The position numbers and the translations under genes were made by a program. Below the pieces are notes generated by a model. The model saw nothing but the letters and a program-made list of their open reading frames with translations. It searched no databases and was not told the DNA's origin. Shown piece after piece: positions 16,618-24,211 of a stretch of DNA of 64,000 nt. The DNA is taken from positions 1 through 64,000 of the forward strand of contig JAKEEU010000018.1 of NCBI GenBank assembly GCA_022616415.1, written 5' to 3'. The stretch is from Candidatus Zhuqueibacterota bacterium (lineage in GTDB: Bacteria > Zhuqueibacterota > Zhuqueibacteria > Zhuqueibacterales > Zhuqueibacteraceae). Every line of letters begins with the position of its first letter. The first letter of the stretch is position 1.

Positions 16618-16675
16618 GGGAGCGCGGACTTTCTTGTCCGCGATTCGCTTGTGGACTAGAAAGTCCACACTCCCC
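16618..16675. other. Double-hairpin element before the FN3 lipoprotein gene
   Basis: GGGAG and CTCCC close two perfect hairpins, CGCGGAC-TTTCTT-GTCCGCG (16623-16642) and GTGGACT-AGAA-AGTCCAC (16651-16668). It ends 22 bases before the lipoprotein ATG and may influence its leader. The same GCGGACTT/AAGTCC words appear in other intergenic palindromes. Confidence 0.65.
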
Positions 16676-16696
16676 TTATAGCAGGAGAAAAAGATC

Positions 16697-17521
16697 ATGA
16701 GAAAAATATTATTGAGCTTGTTCGGCATCGGCTTACTGTTGGGCTGTGAGCCGCAGCCATTTCCCTCGGAATCAGAAATAGATCGGGAAGCGCCGGCGGT
16801 TCCGCGCGGCGTCGCCAGCACGACCGGCGATCAACAGGTGGCCATTTCATGGTATCCGAATGGCGAGCGCGATTTGGCGGGTTATCAAGTTTATCGCGGC
16901 AATGCGGAACGAGGCAACTACTATCTGCTCGGCACCACGGGCAACAACAGCTTTGTCGATCGCGATGTGAGCAATGGCCGCACGTATTACTACGCTGTGG
17001 CGGCTTACGACGCGAACGGCAACGAAAGTGATTTGAGCTACGATCTCGTTTTTGATACGCCGCGGCCCGCCGGCTATGGCGTGCGGCTTTTTGATTTCGG
17101 CTATCTCCCGTCGTCGTCCGGATACAGTTTTGCCGGCTATCGGGTGCAGGATTATCGCGCCGGCAGCACGGACGTTTTTTTCGAGTATCATCCGCAAAGC
17201 CACGGTTTGTTTATCAATGTGGCCAACCAAGACACCGATATTCAGGATTTTGGCTATACTGAATCACTCGACGAGGTTGATTATGCGCCGGAAAAAGGCT
17301 GGTCACCGCTCGGCTACGCGGAATGCATCGCCGGACACGCTTACGTGATTTGGACCGCAGACAATCACTTCGCCAAGATCCGCGTGGTGGCGGTCAATCC
17401 CAGTTTCGTGGAATTTGATTGGGCCTATCAGATCGTTGAAGGCAATCCTGAGCTGCTGGTTCATTCCGCCGCGCCCGAGAAAATCGCGTTGCTGAATCGC
17501 TTTGGACTTTCGCAAAATTAA
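16697..17521 (+). CDS. FN3-domain lipoprotein
   Basis: 274 residues. A type II signal peptide ends in a lipobox LLGC with Cys17. Residues 33-115 form a fibronectin type III domain (APAVPRGVAS, VAISWYPN, YQVYRGNAERG, TYYYAVAAYDANGNES). The C-terminal 150 residues are beta-rich and unrecognised. It is likely anchored in the outer membrane or periplasm. The DUF4384 gene starts 13 bases after its stop, so the two are almost certainly cotranscribed. AGGAG lies 10 bases before the ATG. Confidence 0.88.
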   Translation: MRKILLSLFGIGLLLGCEPQPFPSESEIDREAPAVPRGVASTTGDQQVAISWYPNGERDLAGYQVYRGNAERGNYYLLGTTGNNSFVDRDVSNGRTYYYAVAAYDANGNESDLSYDLVFDTPRPAGYGVRLFDFGYLPSSSGYSFAGYRVQDYRAGSTDVFFEYHPQSHGLFINVANQDTDIQDFGYTESLDEVDYAPEKGWSPLGYAECIAGHAYVIWTADNHFAKIRVVAVNPSFVEFDWAYQIVEGNPELLVHSAAPEKIALLNRFGLSQN

Positions 17522-17534
17522 CGGAGAAAAAACC

Positions 17535-18470
17535 ATGACACTTCATCTTCAGCACTTGCACCGCCATTTTATCAAAGTTCGCCATCTTTTTTACTTGTCT
17601 TTTTTTCTTTTTATCTTTTTTGCCGTTGCGACGGCTTTCGCGCACGATCCCTTCGATATCGATTTGAAAGTGTGGTCGTCGCAAAGCTTCGACGATCCGT
17701 TTTGCAGCGACGATCCGATCGACATTTATTTTCGGGTCGACCGCCTCAGCTACATCACGGTTTACCAGATCAACCCCTACGGCGGCGTTGAAATTTTATA
17801 TCCACTCTCTCGCCATCGTTGGTCACCGGTGTTTCCGAGGCGGACTTATCGACTCATCGATCTTGCCGCCGATCTTGATTTTTTCTACAACGGCCTTGAA
17901 GGGAGCGCTTATATCGGTGTCATCGCCACCCGACAACCGATCGACGTGGTGCCGTGGCTCGAAGCCGGCTTTCGCGATTGCGGTTTGGTGTTCGGGCGCC
18001 CGAGCCGCGTTGTGGTGGGTGTTGATTTTCACTTCGCCATCAATCGTGTTTTGACCGATGTGCGCATCCGCTTGGGAAGCGCTTGTGCGCCGGCGTTCTA
18101 CGTCGCCCCGATTTATGTTCGGCCTCGTGTGGCCATCCATCGACGGCCGGTTTGGCCAAAGCCGCACTATCACAAATCGCATTCACCCAAATGGAAATGG
18201 GGCTACGACAAATATCCAACGCAACCTCAGCCTGAACCTGAAAAGCGTCCATTTCGCCGGCGTGGATTTGAATCGACACAGCCACCACAAGTTCCATATT
18301 CGCCAAAAACTGTTGAGTCCCGGGAGCCGCGAGTTGAAAAGCGGAATGATACGGATCGCCAAGTCATCAAAAAATCAGATACAGTCAAGGTGAGGAATGA
18401 TTCCGGAGGCGCAAGCAGTGGTGAGTCATCACGTGGTCAGGATCGCCGCGTAAAAAAGCCTCGGCAGTAA
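17535..18470 (+). CDS. Exported DUF4384-like protein with basic, Pro-rich tail
   Basis: 311 residues. The ATG at 17535 has an upstream GGAG and gives a good signal peptide (hydrophobic LFYLSFFLFIFFAVATAFA). The domain at residues 45-180 has the DUF4384 pattern: DDPIDIYFRVDRLSYITVYQ, then a Gly-x-hydrophobic-x-x-LYP strand. The last 110 residues are rich in Arg, Lys, Pro and Ser and predicted disordered. It sits in an operon with the FN3 lipoprotein, suggesting a shared envelope function. Confidence 0.8.
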   Translation: MTLHLQHLHRHFIKVRHLFYLSFFLFIFFAVATAFAHDPFDIDLKVWSSQSFDDPFCSDDPIDIYFRVDRLSYITVYQINPYGGVEILYPLSRHRWSPVFPRRTYRLIDLAADLDFFYNGLEGSAYIGVIATRQPIDVVPWLEAGFRDCGLVFGRPSRVVVGVDFHFAINRVLTDVRIRLGSACAPAFYVAPIYVRPRVAIHRRPVWPKPHYHKSHSPKWKWGYDKYPTQPQPEPEKRPFRRRGFESTQPPQVPYSPKTVESREPRVEKRNDTDRQVIKKSDTVKVRNDSGGASSGESSRGQDRRVKKPRQ

Positions 18471-18484
18471 TGCTATAAAGTTAT

Positions 18485-18512
18485 GAAGGGGGTATTTGTG
18501 CATACCCCCTTC
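18485..18512. terminator. Perfect 11-bp stem-loop between convergent genes
   Basis: GAAGGGGGTAT, loop TTGTGC, ATACCCCCTTC. It lies between the stop of the DUF4384 gene (plus) and the stop of the small minus-strand gene at 18530, a natural place for a shared transcription end. Neither side has a long U-tract. Confidence 0.6.
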
Positions 18513-18529
18513 AATTCGTTGGAACTTAT

Positions 18530-18778
18530 TCACTCCTCAGTTGTTTGTCTTCCCATCGGAAATGTGGCAAATTTCCTGGGCGGCTCGGTGTGCAACCGCT
18601 CCAAAACTTTTGCCACAATCGCCCAAATTAAAGACTCCGAAATTTTCCACGCTTCCTCTTTTTTGTCAAACGGACCGCGCAAATCTTCTCTAAGCGATAG
18701 CTCGTCGCTCAATAGAATTTGCATGCGTCGCAAGTCACCTTCCTGTGCTTGCCGATCACAGTGAATCCAGTAGGGCAT
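18530..18778 (-). CDS. Small hypothetical protein (82 aa)
   Basis: Not recognised. A strong ribosome site (TAGGAGGCAAT) directly precedes the ATG. The sequence is charged and mostly helical, with one Cys (HCDRQAQEGD) and a central RRMQILLSDELSLREDL segment; the C-terminus is PPRKFATFPMG. No signal peptide or membrane segment. It faces away from the sRNA candidate at 18.9 kb. Confidence 0.65.
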   Translation of the reverse strand: MPYWIHCDRQAQEGDLRRMQILLSDELSLREDLRGPFDKKEEAWKISESLIWAIVAKVLERLHTEPPRKFATFPMGRQTTEE

Positions 18779-18862
18779 ATTGCCTCCTAACCCAAATGGG
18801 GATGAGGTTGTGAGGAATGGAAAATGTTAAGGGGGGAAGCCACGCGAGGAGAAACAAAAGAA

Positions 18863-18891
18863 TTGCGTATTTGCCGCAAATTTCTTATATT
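18863..18891 (+). promoter_or_regulatory. Sigma70-type promoter for candidate sRNA
   Basis: TTGCGT, exactly 17 bases, TATATT. The identical hexamer pair with the same spacing drives the tRNA cluster (21854-21882), which supports its use. No coding frame follows before the terminator at 18936-18976. Confidence 0.65.
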
Positions 18892-18897
18892 CTCTGT

Positions 18898-18976
18898 GCA
18901 TCAAAGTGGATACCCCGCGTGGTATCCCTTTACGCCAGCCTGACGAGTTGCAGCTCGTCAGGCTGTTTTATTTTTC
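18898..18976 (+). ncRNA. Candidate small RNA with intrinsic terminator
   Basis: About 79 nt from the predicted start to the U-tract. It has a 7-bp hairpin GGATACC-CCGCGT-GGTATCC (18908-18927) and then a perfect 12-bp terminator stem CAGCCTGACGAG-TTGCAG-CTCGTCAGGCTG (18936-18965) followed by TTTTATTTTT. The terminator tail overlaps by about 9 bases the 3' end of the minus-strand gene 18968-19666, so the RNA is convergent with and slightly antisense to it. No Shine-Dalgarno plus ATG lies inside. Known family not recognised. Confidence 0.6.
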
Positions 18977-19666
18977 TTCCAACTGGTTGAGCTGATGATG
19001 ATCTTGTTCGATGAGAAATCGCAAGTAGTCCGACACGTTCTCAAAGCCACGGGCTGCTGCGCCTTGGGGCAGCCATTTGCTCATCTCCTGTGAGACATTA
19101 AATCGGAGTGATTGATCCAACCCCTGCTCCGCTTTCTTGATGAACTGCTCAATCGTCTGCTCGATCTTATCATTCCACTGGCGCACCACGAGCAGACGGC
19201 TCGTGCATCCACTAAGCGTGGTTGACACGGTTGGGCGATCGAAGAGCACGAGGCAGGGTTTGCGCATGGCCAAAGCCGTGGCGATCTCAAACCCGCTTCC
19301 TGAGCTTGATTTCGTAACATCCCAAATGCACGCGCCTGCCTTTTCCAAGAGATCCAAAGACCACTTGTAGGACGCGATTTTATCCGTGAGACCATGCGGA
19401 TCGTTTTTCATCCGCAATCCGCGAATACTGCTCACAAGCCCTGGCGTCACTGCCTTAAGGTACTTTCTCGGAATTTTGATTTCCGGCGCTTTCGCGTCCT
19501 TATGCACTGCCGTATTGGTCAAGATATCGACGTCGTACCGATGCTCTAACCGATCGAGCACCCGACACACGGTACCAATCCGTTCCGCAATCTGTTTTGC
19601 TTCCGCTGCCTCGCGGCTCGTAATGCTGCCGCCAATAAAGATATACATGCTCTTTTTTGTACCCAT
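18968..19666 (-). CDS. Nucleoside 2-deoxyribosyltransferase-fold protein
   Basis: 232 residues. The start MYIFIGGSITSREAAEAKQI, then ASYKWSLDLLEKAGACIWDV, SSSGSGFEIATALAMRKPCL, follow the order of the NDT/DNPH1-like superfamily (Gly-Ser loop; Asp of the ...D...; SxGxGFEIA with the catalytic-type Glu). Such enzymes cleave or exchange N-glycosidic bonds of nucleotides; some relatives are NAD-directed effectors. The C-terminal 70 residues are helical. The -10 box of the predicted promoter lies 7 bases before ATG 19666, which implies a leaderless or very short leader mRNA; ATG 19648 is the alternative. Function inferred only from fold. Confidence 0.6.
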   Translation of the reverse strand: MGTKKSMYIFIGGSITSREAAEAKQIAERIGTVCRVLDRLEHRYDVDILTNTAVHKDAKAPEIKIPRKYLKAVTPGLVSSIRGLRMKNDPHGLTDKIASYKWSLDLLEKAGACIWDVTKSSSGSGFEIATALAMRKPCLVLFDRPTVSTTLSGCTSRLLVVRQWNDKIEQTIEQFIKKAEQGLDQSLRFNVSQEMSKWLPQGAAARGFENVSDYLRFLIEQDHHQLNQLEEK

Positions 19667-19673
19667 AAATACA

Positions 19674-19701
19674 AAAATAAAAATTCAAATGTGAAAGTCA
19701 A
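19674..19701 (-). promoter_or_regulatory. Promoter implying a leaderless transcript
   Basis: On the minus strand: TTGACT at 19701-19696, a 16-base spacer, TATTTT at 19679-19674, then 7 bases to ATG 19666. No Shine-Dalgarno is present. Confidence 0.5.
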
Positions 19702-19749
19702 GGATTTTTTCGCCGTGCCAGAAAATTTTTCTGGGGGGAGATTGCCTCG

Positions 19750-20787
19750 TCAAGAAGCCTCGGAACTGAATTGCTCAATGATGTTCAATAATTGGGGGAG
19801 ATGGACGAGATTTTCCCAATGAAAAAGCGCGGCGGCGCCGATTTGGCATCCGCTAATTGCCTGCAGCAAAAAGAGCAACTCCTGCAGGTGATCTTCTGAA
19901 AAGGCGGTGAGATCGGGAAAATCGATTTGCGGGAACAGCGAGAAATCATACGCGGCCAGTTCATCCAGCACGGCCAAAGGCCAAGCCGGTGACTGGCCGT
20001 ATTCATTATAAAAAAGCTGCGGTGAAAGCGCCCCCACCAATTTGCGTGTTGCGGCCAAATGCACGCCGGTCAAGCGCAGCAACCTTTCGTCGAAATGAGG
20101 CGTCGCCATGGGCGGCAACTCCAGCAGCAGTGACGGGCGAGCTTTGGATTGATTCGACAATTCTTCGATATCCGCAAGCACCTCGTTCATCCGCCCGGCG
20201 CGAAAATCAAACCAAGCTTCGATATCCTGAAGCGGATTGACCAAGCCGGTGCGCTCAAAAAAAGCCTGGCGACAATGGGGGCAAAAACAATGCGACGGCA
20301 CTTGCGAGCCCATTTCGTCCCATCTTTCGGTTGAAGGCAAAAACGGCCACCACATAAAATTGATCAGCGCCAATGCTGGGTTTAAATTGGCAATGGCACC
20401 TTCGATAAGGTGCAAACGATGTTGCATGTATTCGAGGCGGCTGGGACAAATGGGACGATACCAAAAATCCTCCGAATAAGCCGCGCCATCCGGACTTTGC
20501 GGACGCAACTCCGGCATGCGATCGAAAGTGTCGCGGTCATTAAAAATCGGGAATTCCAAGGCAAAGCCAAGCTGCTTCTGAGCGCATCGTTCTCGCAACG
20601 GCAACAGGCTCCACGGATTCGGCTCCTGATCGAATTGCTGGGCGAAAAAAATCCGCGCGCCTTGAAACGCCGGCACGATCAAGTTCTGAATGCCGGCCGC
20701 TGCGATCTCATCGGTAAGTTGATCGAAATTTCCACGATAACGTTCACCCCAAATCGTGCGGGGATAGACTTTGACAGCAAAGTTCAC
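19750..20787 (-). CDS. Putative TIM-barrel glycoside-hydrolase-like protein
   Basis: 345 residues, GTG start preceded by AAGGAAC. Features of glycosidase-like TIM barrels: an early YRGNFDQLTDEIAAAGIQNL, CPSRLEYMQHRLHLIEG, an INFMWWPFLP strand, and the Cys pair HCFCPHCRQAFFERTG often seen in uncharacterised GH-type barrels. No signal peptide, so probably cytoplasmic. The exact family and substrate cannot be read. Confidence 0.55.
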   Translation of the reverse strand: MNFAVKVYPRTIWGERYRGNFDQLTDEIAAAGIQNLIVPAFQGARIFFAQQFDQEPNPWSLLPLRERCAQKQLGFALEFPIFNDRDTFDRMPELRPQSPDGAAYSEDFWYRPICPSRLEYMQHRLHLIEGAIANLNPALALINFMWWPFLPSTERWDEMGSQVPSHCFCPHCRQAFFERTGLVNPLQDIEAWFDFRAGRMNEVLADIEELSNQSKARPSLLLELPPMATPHFDERLLRLTGVHLAATRKLVGALSPQLFYNEYGQSPAWPLAVLDELAAYDFSLFPQIDFPDLTAFSEDHLQELLFLLQAISGCQIGAAALFHWENLVHLPQLLNIIEQFSSEAS

Positions 20788-20816
20788 AAACGGGTTCCTT
20801 CGTTTTCAAATGACAT

Positions 20817-21092
20817 TTATCGCGCCACCCAAAGCAGCAATCCCAAACCGGCGAGAAATACCATAAGTGCCGGCCAGCGTTGCCACCACACCGTTCTTTT
20901 GCCAACGTACCAGCGGAATCTTGCCACGCTCCATGAGATCAACATCAATGCCGGGAAAACCAACAAATGCGTACTCAATCCCACCAATAAACAAAACACC
21001 GCCCAGATAACCCATTTTTCCGCCGAAGAAAAACCCTTCTTCGTGTTGCTTGTCGCGTGCGACTGATTTTCCTGAAGCGTTTCGGTTCGCAT
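20817..21092 (-). CDS. Small membrane protein, two helices (91 aa)
   Basis: Start at ATG 21092. After a polar 25-residue N-terminus come two hydrophobic helices (KWVIWAVFCLLVGLSTHLLV and LMVFLAGLGLLLWVA) with a basic Trp-rich loop. Unrecognised. It precedes the TIM-barrel gene by 29 bases on the same strand and may be cotranscribed. Confidence 0.55.
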   Translation of the reverse strand: MRTETLQENQSHATSNTKKGFSSAEKWVIWAVFCLLVGLSTHLLVFPALMLISWSVARFRWYVGKRTVWWQRWPALMVFLAGLGLLLWVAR

Positions 21093-21279
21093 TGAATTGT
21101 CGATGAAGCTGGTATGCCTGAAAGGGGTCTTCAGGCCTTTTGCGCCGGATAGAAAGCTAATAGGGAGATGTCCGAATGGAAAACAATGGACTGGGCAAAC
21201 AGAAAAAGCAAACTGCAAAAAAACAAACGGGCTTATTTTCTTTTTGCTGTTTGCAATTTGCTTCTTGCCCCTTGCTCAG

Positions 21280-21366
21280 TGCCGAGGGCCGGACTCGAAC
21301 CGGCACGGCCATGTTATAGCCAGGGGATTTTAAGTCCCCAGCGTCTACCTATTCCGCCACCCCGGC
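21280..21366 (-). tRNA. tRNA-Leu (anticodon UAA)
   Basis: Minus-strand acceptor GCCGGGG pairs with CCTCGGC (one wobble). Anticodon loop ACTTAAAAT gives UAA; a long variable arm typical of Leu is present; T loop GTTCGAGTC. Length 87. CCA is not encoded. Confidence 0.96.
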
Positions 21367-21453
21367 AAAAGATAACAAAGATAAAAAGAAAAAACAGCAA
21401 ATAACAAATTCCTTTTTGCCTTTTTGTTTTTTCCCTTTTTTCACTTTCACGGG

Positions 21454-21526
21454 AGGCGGCGATCGGATTCGAACCGATGAGTAGAGGTTTTGCAGACCTC
21501 CGCCTTGGCCACTTGGCTACGCCGCC
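21454..21526 (-). tRNA. tRNA-Cys (anticodon GCA)
   Basis: Acceptor GGCGGCG / CGCCGCC, anticodon arm GAGGTCTGCAAAACCTC giving GCA, T arm ATCGGTTCGAATCCGAT. Discriminator U, as usual for Cys. CCA is not encoded. Confidence 0.96.
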
Positions 21527-21545
21527 CTCGAGCTTTGCATTGTCG

Positions 21546-21654
21546 CGTAGTCCCGGCCCCTTGTGGGCCGCTTTAAAAACCACCCTTAGTTGGGAGTTAA
21601 AAAATCCGCCACACTGGGGTAGGATCACAAACGCCAAAAAGTAGCCCCGACTCT
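21546..21654. repeat. Palindromic repeat family B, copy 1
   Basis: Begins CGTAGTCCCGGCCCCTTGTG and ends with inverted GTAGCCCCGACTCT, between tRNA-Cys and tRNA-Gly. Related copies at 40239-40335 and 49081-49204 share the GTAGTC...CCCCTTGTGGG head and the GGGGCTAC-type tail. Confidence 0.7.
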
Positions 21655-21703
21655 CCTTAATTAATTTAATTAAGAATGATCGGGGCCACGTGCCTTTACT
21701 TGG

Positions 21704-21775
21704 AGCGGGAGACGGGGCTTGAACCCGCGACCCCCACCTTGGCAAGGTGGTGTTCTACCACTGAACTACTCCCGC
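21704..21775 (-). tRNA. tRNA-Gly (anticodon GCC)
   Basis: Acceptor GCGGGAG / CTCCCGC, anticodon arm CCACCTTGCCAAGGTGG giving GCC, T arm GCGGGTTCAAGCCCCGT. First gene of the Gly-Cys-Leu cluster on the minus strand. Confidence 0.96.
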
Positions 21776-21853
21776 TTGAAACACGCGGACTTTATGGACG
21801 GACGCGGAAAAGCTTGAAAATTTATCCGTATTCGTCAATTAGGTCCGCGTTTT

Positions 21854-21882
21854 AATATAAACAATTCTTCATTTCAACGCAA
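21854..21882 (-). promoter_or_regulatory. Promoter of the tRNA cluster
   Basis: On the minus strand: TTGCGT (21882-21877), 17 bases, TATATT (21859-21854), about 75 bases upstream of tRNA-Gly. Hexamers and spacing equal those of the sRNA promoter at 18863. Confidence 0.65.
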
Positions 21883-21904
21883 GCATTTTTTTATCAGAAA
21901 AAGC

Positions 21905-21933
21905 TTGCAAAGAAGTTTAGATTCTGCTATAAT
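21905..21933 (+). promoter_or_regulatory. Promoter placing transcription start at the start codon
   Basis: TTGCAA, 17 bases, TATAAT (21928-21933). The ATG of the next gene begins at 21939, only 5 bases beyond the -10 box, so the predicted mRNA is leaderless. It is divergent from the tRNA promoter. Confidence 0.65.
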
Positions 21934-21938
21934 AAAGC

Positions 21939-22244
21939 ATGCAAGACATCGAATACACGCAACTGATCATTACCTGCGAAGCCTGCGGGAATGTTAAACG
22001 CTTTACCATAGCCAGCCAGGATGAGTGTGAGCGCATCTTTCGCGAGTTTCATTGCGAAAACAGTTGCGGCCGCAATCTTTACAGCTTTATCACACTCGGC
22101 ACGCTGCACCGCGAGCTGGAGCCAGCGGCCGAAATGGATGAGATTCCATCCGAAGAATCGCCCCAAAATGCTTCACAGCCTTCCGAGGCTTTTGAATCTA
22201 AAAGGGGTTCAGAGCCGCCCACAGAAAACGCCACAGAAAAATAA
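21939..22244 (+). CDS. Small zinc-ribbon-like protein, likely leaderless mRNA
   Basis: 101 residues. The N-terminal half has CEACG and then DECERIFREFHCENSCG, a Cys/His-rich pattern suited to a zinc-binding fold; the C-terminal half is acidic, Ser/Glu/Pro-rich and probably disordered. No Shine-Dalgarno precedes the ATG, and a consensus promoter ends 5 bases upstream. Function unknown. The phosphodiester glycosidase gene follows 59 bases later. Confidence 0.65.
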   Translation: MQDIEYTQLIITCEACGNVKRFTIASQDECERIFREFHCENSCGRNLYSFITLGTLHRELEPAAEMDEIPSEESPQNASQPSEAFESKRGSEPPTENATEK

Positions 22245-22303
22245 AATTGCATTTATATCCGCTACAAGCTTGCCGCAGGGCCCCAACCTTGCTTGTCAAA
22301 AAT

Positions 22304-23722
22304 ATGATAAAATTCGTGGCCATTTTTCTTTTCTCCCTTACGACTGCACAAGCGCAGCTCCCCGTCAGCGCCTTCAAGCCGGCGGAAAAGAATATCATCA
22401 AGCCAATCGGCCCGCAGGCGTGGCATTATGAAATATTTCGTCCCGCTGGGCCGTGGGCGATTCACGTCATCGAATTTGACGTGCGCAGTCCCTTGCTCCA
22501 GCTCGAGACCATCAAAGCCGGCAATCAACTGCAAGGCAAGGAGCAAACCAGCAGAATGGCGGCGCGCGCCGATCGTGAAGGCCATCGCGTCGTTGCCGCC
22601 ATCAACGGTGATTTTTATGACACCGGCAATGGGGCTCCGATCAATCTGCAATTGCGCGACGGCGCGATTTTGCGCCAGCCTGCCTCCCGCTCGGTATTTG
22701 CCATCAGCGCTGCTGAAAAGCCGGTCATTAATTTTCTCTCGCTCATTGGCAGCATGCAATCGAAGCAAGGCGTTTGGCAGCCATTGCACGGCTTCAACCG
22801 CGCGCGCCATGCCGGCGAGCTGATTTTCTTCAACCATTATTTCGGCGCGGCTACTGGCACCAACAGCGTGGGCAGCGAAGCGCGTTTGCAGCCGCTCGAA
22901 AAATTTGCGGTAAATGATACCTTTCGCGCCGTTGTACGTGAGCTTCATCGCAACATCGGCAATGCGCCGCTCGACGATTCCACCTACATCATCTCGGCGC
23001 ACGGCGCTGCAGAAAATTGGCTGCTGCTCAACCTCGCGACGGGCGACACGGTAAAGCTGATCTGGCGCATTCCCGAAACCACGTGGCAGCTCGTCGAAGC
23101 CATCGGCGGCTTGCCGCGCCTCGTGCGCGATGGCAACATTTCCATCGAAAGCAAGCGTGAAGGCGGCAGCCCATCTTTCACCAACAATCGCCACCCGCGC
23201 AGCGCGACCGGGTTTAACGCCGACACCAGCCGATTCTTTTTTGTCACCGTCGATGGCCGCCAGCCCGGCTACAGCGAGGGCATGACGCTACCGGAATTGG
23301 CCGCTTTCATGCGTGAACTCGGCTGCACACAAGCGCTCAATCTCGACGGCGGCGGCTCGACAACGATGGTCGTGCGCGGCAAAGTCGTGAATCGTCCCAG
23401 CGATGCCACCGGCGAGCGTGCCGTAGCCAATGCCCTGCTGCTCATTTCCACCGCGCCAACCGGGCCGCTCGCGCATCTCGAAATACAGCCGCGAATCGTT
23501 ACGTTGCGCCCTGGAGAAAAATTGGATTTCGCCGTGGCCGCAACCGACAGCTTGTACAACCCGCTCGATCTCACCGACGAAGACGTTTTCTGGAGAATCA
23601 CGGCCCCGTTTGGCAGCATCGACAGCCGCGGACTTTTTACCGCCAACTCAAAATCAGATTCGGGCTACGTGATCGCCTTCCGCAGCCAAGCCCGCGACTC
23701 CGTGCGCGTGATCGTGAAGTAA
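22304..23722 (+). CDS. Exported phosphodiester glycosidase family protein (NAGPA-like)
   Basis: 472 residues. The start at ATG 22304 gives a clean signal peptide (IKFVAIFLFSLTTAQAQ). The NAGPA domain (about 60-385) shows VAAINGDFYDTGNGAPINLQ, a catalytic-loop region with TVDGRQPGYSEGMTLPELA and the diagnostic LNLDGGGSTTMVVRG. The last 80 residues are a bacterial Ig-like (BIG) domain (IVTLRPGEKLDFAVAATD). Relatives hydrolyse phosphodiester-linked sugars and polysaccharides; it likely acts in the periplasm or at the cell surface. Confidence 0.9.
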   Translation: MIKFVAIFLFSLTTAQAQLPVSAFKPAEKNIIKPIGPQAWHYEIFRPAGPWAIHVIEFDVRSPLLQLETIKAGNQLQGKEQTSRMAARADREGHRVVAAINGDFYDTGNGAPINLQLRDGAILRQPASRSVFAISAAEKPVINFLSLIGSMQSKQGVWQPLHGFNRARHAGELIFFNHYFGAATGTNSVGSEARLQPLEKFAVNDTFRAVVRELHRNIGNAPLDDSTYIISAHGAAENWLLLNLATGDTVKLIWRIPETTWQLVEAIGGLPRLVRDGNISIESKREGGSPSFTNNRHPRSATGFNADTSRFFFVTVDGRQPGYSEGMTLPELAAFMRELGCTQALNLDGGGSTTMVVRGKVVNRPSDATGERAVANALLLISTAPTGPLAHLEIQPRIVTLRPGEKLDFAVAATDSLYNPLDLTDEDVFWRITAPFGSIDSRGLFTANSKSDSGYVIAFRSQARDSVRVIVK

Positions 23723-23736
23723 CCCCACGGGCGTAA

Positions 23737-23770
23737 CCCAGTCGGCTCGACTGGGCTGTTAAATAATTTT
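23737..23770 (+). terminator. Probable terminator of the glycosidase gene
   Basis: CCCAGTCG-GCT-CGACTGGG perfect 8-bp stem starting 14 bases after the stop codon, followed by an AT-rich tail (TTAAATAATTTT). Confidence 0.55.
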
Positions 23771-23771
23771 C

Positions 23772-23800
23772 TTGACTTTCCCCACCACGATTATTATATA
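23772..23800 (+). promoter_or_regulatory. Promoter of the wHTH gene
   Basis: TTGACT, 17 bases, TATATA, about 57 bases upstream of the ATG at 23857. Confidence 0.65.
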
Positions 23801-23856
23801 TAACACTGGCTTAAAATGGACTAACTTGAAATTGATTCAACAGATTGGAGGACAGA

Positions 23857-24069
23857 ATGACTGCCAAGGTTGGTGAAATCGCCGGCAAGGTTTGGCACAC
23901 GCTAAAAACCGACGGCGAAATGTCCGCGGCGCAACTGAAAAAAGCCACGGGCGCGGACGATAAAACGCTGTGGATGGCCCTCGGCTGGTTGGCGCGTGAA
24001 GACAAATTGAGCTTCAACCAGGTCAAAAACACGCTGAAAATCGGGCTTAAGGCCATGCCTGTGGTGTAA
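23857..24069 (+). CDS. Winged-helix protein, DUF2582/PF10771 type
   Basis: 70 residues: AKVGEIAGKVWHTLKTDGEM then SAAQLKKATGADDKTLWMALGWLARE and a beta wing (KLSFNQ). This matches the small standalone winged-helix family PF10771. The ATG at 23857 is fixed by GGAGG 5 bases upstream. It is probably a DNA-binding regulator; no target is evident. It has its own promoter. Confidence 0.88.
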   Translation: MTAKVGEIAGKVWHTLKTDGEMSAAQLKKATGADDKTLWMALGWLAREDKLSFNQVKNTLKIGLKAMPVV

Positions 24070-24129
24070 AGCGCGTCGTAACTATCTAGCGAAGCTGTTC
24101 CGCCGCAAACCGACAAGTTAAAAATCTCG

Positions 24130-24196
24130 CTCACAGAAATGGAACTCTCACTGAAATAAAATCCTAAAACTTCTGTGAGAGTTCTCATTCAGTGAG
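24130..24196. repeat. Palindromic repeat family A, divergent copy 2
   Basis: CTCACAGAAATGGAAC at the left and GTTCTCATTCAGTGAG at the right pair imperfectly; inner arms TCTCACTGA and TTCTGTGAGA surround an AT-rich loop. The double-arm layout equals copies at 6045 and 41543 although the words have drifted. It lies directly before mtgA. Confidence 0.6.
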
Positions 24197-24211
24197 CTTA
24201 AGAAATTTGCC

